DNA of 8,221 nucleotides from Alphaproteobacteria bacterium (GTDB lineage: Bacteria > Pseudomonadota > Alphaproteobacteria > Rhodospirillales > Rhodospirillaceae), in contig JADGDA010000103.1 in assembly GCA_015228695.1 (NCBI GenBank), positions 1 through 8,221 on the forward strand. Reading direction: 5' to 3'. Both the position numbers and the translations under genes were made by a program. A model generated the notes under the pieces. The model worked only from the letters and a program-made list of their open reading frames with translations, had not been told where the DNA came from and did not search any database. This document shows positions 6,434 to 8,221 of this stretch, piece after piece (position 1 is the stretch's first letter; the number at the start of each line of letters is the position of its first letter).

Positions 6434-8221
6434 TTAGAACTCGGCCCGGACCTGAACCGTTCCGGTGTGCCCGAGGTACTTGTCCTTCAGCTCGGCATCG
6501 TAGGTCGCCGAGAGGCTGATGTTGTTCTTCAGGTCCACGTTCAGACCGACGCCCAGGTTGACGCTCTCCCGGGCCGGAGTGTCGGCCTTGCTGGTGAAGT
6601 ACGCCCCGCCGCCCGCGAACTTGGCGGTGGTGTCCTGGTTGTCCCCGAACTCGTGGGACCACACGGCCCGCGCTTCCGGAGTGACCGCCTTGCCCTTCAC
6701 GTCGAAGGTCGTGGCGATCTTGGCGCCCAGACCGGACCTGTAGGAGTGGGTGGACTTGCTGTCAACCACCAGGGCGGCCGATCCACCGGTTTCCGTGTAG
6801 GACCCCTCGGACAGGTTGGAGTAGGTGAAGGAGGCCAGCGGGGTGACGACGGCCTTCTTGACCTGGATCGGATACCCGCCGCCCAGCTTGACCGTCGTCT
6901 GGTAACCCTTGTGGTCGCCGTTGATGGTCTGGGTCAGGGCCGCGATCTTGCGGGTGGTGTCGTAGTCGTGCATGCCGAAGGAGACGACACCGTCCAGATA
7001 CCAGGGCTTGCCCTCGTAAGTGGTGTAGATGCTGCCGATATAGCTGTTGATATCGGTGGTGTTGCCCGCCGTCGTGTCCGTGGCGTCGATCCCGCTCCGG
7101 GCGTAGCTGAAGGACACACCCGTCCGCATGTTCTTGAAGAACCGGGTGTCGGCGCCGAGGGCAAGGCCGCCGGTGGCGACGTCGTAGCCGTCGTAGCCGT
7201 TGCGCTTGTCCTGATTGCCGTAGACGCCGAAGCCCTGCGCCCAGACGCCCAGCCCCCGCATCGCCTCGCCGGAGGCCACGCCCGACCCGTTGGAGGCCAG
7301 ACGGACGGTCTCGGTCCGGGTCCCGACCACGTTGACGGCCGCGGTGGTGGTCGCCATGGAAGCCCCGGTGGTCGCGGCCACGCTCGTCGGCGACAACTGG
7401 GTCAGGGTCTCGCCCAGGGTCTGAGCGCTCAGGGTATCCAGCTTGGCGACCAGGGTCGCCATGGTGCTGCCCGCCGTCGCGCTGGTGACCAACCCGTTCA
7501 GGGCGGTGGCGACGCCACCCACCACCGACGTCGAGGACCCGGTCGCGGCGCCGGCATAACCGCCGCCGGTACGGGAGGTGGTCAGGTAGACGTTGTTGCC
7601 GTCCGAGGTCGAGGTGAAGGTGACCGCCGCGGCCGTGCTGGCGACGACGACGTCGCCGTTGCTGAGCACGCCGGTGGAGTTCACGATCGTGATCGTGGTG
7701 CCGGAGGTGATGGCCGACGTTGCCCCGGTGGTGTCGATGTAGATGTTCGCGTTCTGCATGTTGGCCGTACCGGCCACGGTCAGAGCCGCGAAGGTGCCGA
7801 CGTCGGTCATCGCCAGCTTCAGAGTGGAGCTGGAACCACCGAGGTCGAGGGCACCGGTGTCGGCACCGCCGGAAGCCGCGATGTTGCCCCCCGCCGCCGA
7901 GGAGAACTGCAACGTGCCGCCGTTGCTGACGGTGACGTCGCCCGAGAGGGTCGGAGCGCTGGCGGTGAACAGGGTGGTGCCGGTCGAGAACCCGATCGCC
8001 TCGGCCTTGAAGGTCGTTGCGTCGAACTGGGTGGTGCTGCTGGCGGCGCCCGCCGTGACGCTGGCCAGACGACCGCTGGAGCCGACGATGCCGGCGACGG
8101 TGCTGCTGCCGTTGAAGGCTACGTCACCGGAACCGGCCACGATGGCGTCGATCAGGCCGGAGACGCTGGCACCATCGGCGATAACCACCGAACCGGCGGC
8201 GCTCACGTTCAGGTTGGCCGC
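6434..8221 (-). CDS. Classical (type Va) autotransporter, 3' portion: passenger end, linker and beta-barrel
   Basis: The frame is open to the window edge, so the visible 595 residues are the C-terminal part; the signal peptide and start lie outside. Residues 1-235 are a low-complexity, beta-helix-like passenger of short Gly/Ser/Thr/Ala/Val strands, with about 67 Ser or Thr in the first 230 residues by hand count. Residues 236-310 form an Ala/Thr-rich helical linker (LDTLSAQTLGETLTQLSP) typical of the segment that sits in the barrel pore. Residues 323-595 match an autotransporter beta-domain: GLGVWAQGFGVYGNQ at its start, alternating aromatic strands, and a final VRAEF ending in the C-terminal Phe recognised by the BAM complex. 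No cysteine occurs anywhere in the visible protein. The barrel sits in the outer membrane and the passenger is expected on the surface. No protease or lipase triad was recognised, so an adhesin-like role is likely but unproven. Confidence 0.94.
   Translation of the reverse strand, partial: AANLNVSAAGSVVIADGASVSGLIDAIVAGSGDVAFNGSSTVAGIVGSSGRLASVTAGAASSTTQFDATTFKAEAIGFSTGTTLFTASAPTLSGDVTVSNGGTLQFSSAAGGNIAASGGADTGALDLGGSSSTLKLAMTDVGTFAALTVAGTANMQNANIYIDTTGATSAITSGTTITIVNSTGVLSNGDVVVASTAAAVTFTSTSDGNNVYLTTSRTGGGYAGAATGSSTSVVGGVATALNGLVTSATAGSTMATLVAKLDTLSAQTLGETLTQLSPTSVAATTGASMATTTAAVNVVGTRTETVRLASNGSGVASGEAMRGLGVWAQGFGVYGNQDKRNGYDGYDVATGGLALGADTRFFKNMRTGVSFSYARSGIDATDTTAGNTTDINSYIGSIYTTYEGKPWYLDGVVSFGMHDYDTTRKIAALTQTINGDHKGYQTTVKLGGGYPIQVKKAVVTPLASFTYSNLSEGSYTETGGSAALVVDSKSTHSYRSGLGAKIATTFDVKGKAVTPEARAVWSHEFGDNQDTTAKFAGGGAYFTSKADTPARESVNLGVGLNVDLKNNISLSATYDAELKDKYLGHTGTVQVRAEF

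Noticed and set aside
7181..7198. Tandem 9-base duplication (GTCGTAGCC twice) in the autotransporter barrel
   Set aside because: It encodes only a Gly-Tyr-Asp repeat in a surface loop and is too short to call a repeat element.
8204..8206. GTG as the autotransporter start
   Set aside because: The frame continues open to the window edge, there is no signal peptide after this codon, and the sequence is already in passenger repeat style.
1..8221. CRISPR array, tRNA/rRNA, insertion sequence, defence or phage module
   Set aside because: I saw no regularly spaced repeats, cloverleaf, transposase, terminal inverted repeats or phage-type proteins on either strand.

Overview
The window comes from a GC-rich, Gram-negative bacterium, most likely an alphaproteobacterium of the Rhodospirillales (Magnetospirillum-like). 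This rests on the high GC, the UvrC N-terminal style, the uvrC-pgsA-mobB neighbourhood, and an O-GlcNAc-transferase-like TPR protein next to an autotransporter. The lineage is an inference from protein character, not from a database match. Every supported gene from position 61 upward lies on the minus strand, so transcription runs from high to low coordinates.

Layout in transcription order (right to left). Positions 8221-6434 hold the 3' part of a classical (type Va) autotransporter: a Ser/Thr-rich, Cys-free passenger, a helical linker and a complete beta-barrel domain; its 5' end lies outside the window. A strong intrinsic terminator follows (6382-6409). Next is a 658-residue TPR protein with a GT41/SPINDLY-type glycosyltransferase domain (6332-4356) and several changed sugar-nucleotide-site residues. 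A 75-base gap leads to an exported protein of unknown function with one FG-GAP/VCBS-like calcium-loop motif (4280-3126). A small hypothetical ORF (3115-2948) overlaps the start of uvrC (2987-1086). Then come pgsA (1037-462) and mobB (465-61), which share a 4-base ATGA overlap.

Functionally there are two blocks. The left block is housekeeping: nucleotide excision repair (UvrC), phosphatidylglycerol synthesis (PgsA) and molybdenum-cofactor maturation (MobB). The right block is surface-oriented: an autotransporter, a possible protein glycosyltransferase and an exported protein. The most interesting hypothesis is that the GT41-like enzyme modifies the Ser/Thr-rich autotransporter passenger. The terminator between them argues against one simple operon.

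The first 93 bases do not belong with the rest. They encode an internal piece of DnaK on the plus strand, are only 46% GC (43 of 93 bases), and replace the C-terminus of mobB. This looks like an assembly or library chimera at a contig end, so the mobB stop at 61-63 is not a genuine gene end. I found no tRNA, rRNA, CRISPR array, insertion sequence or phage gene.
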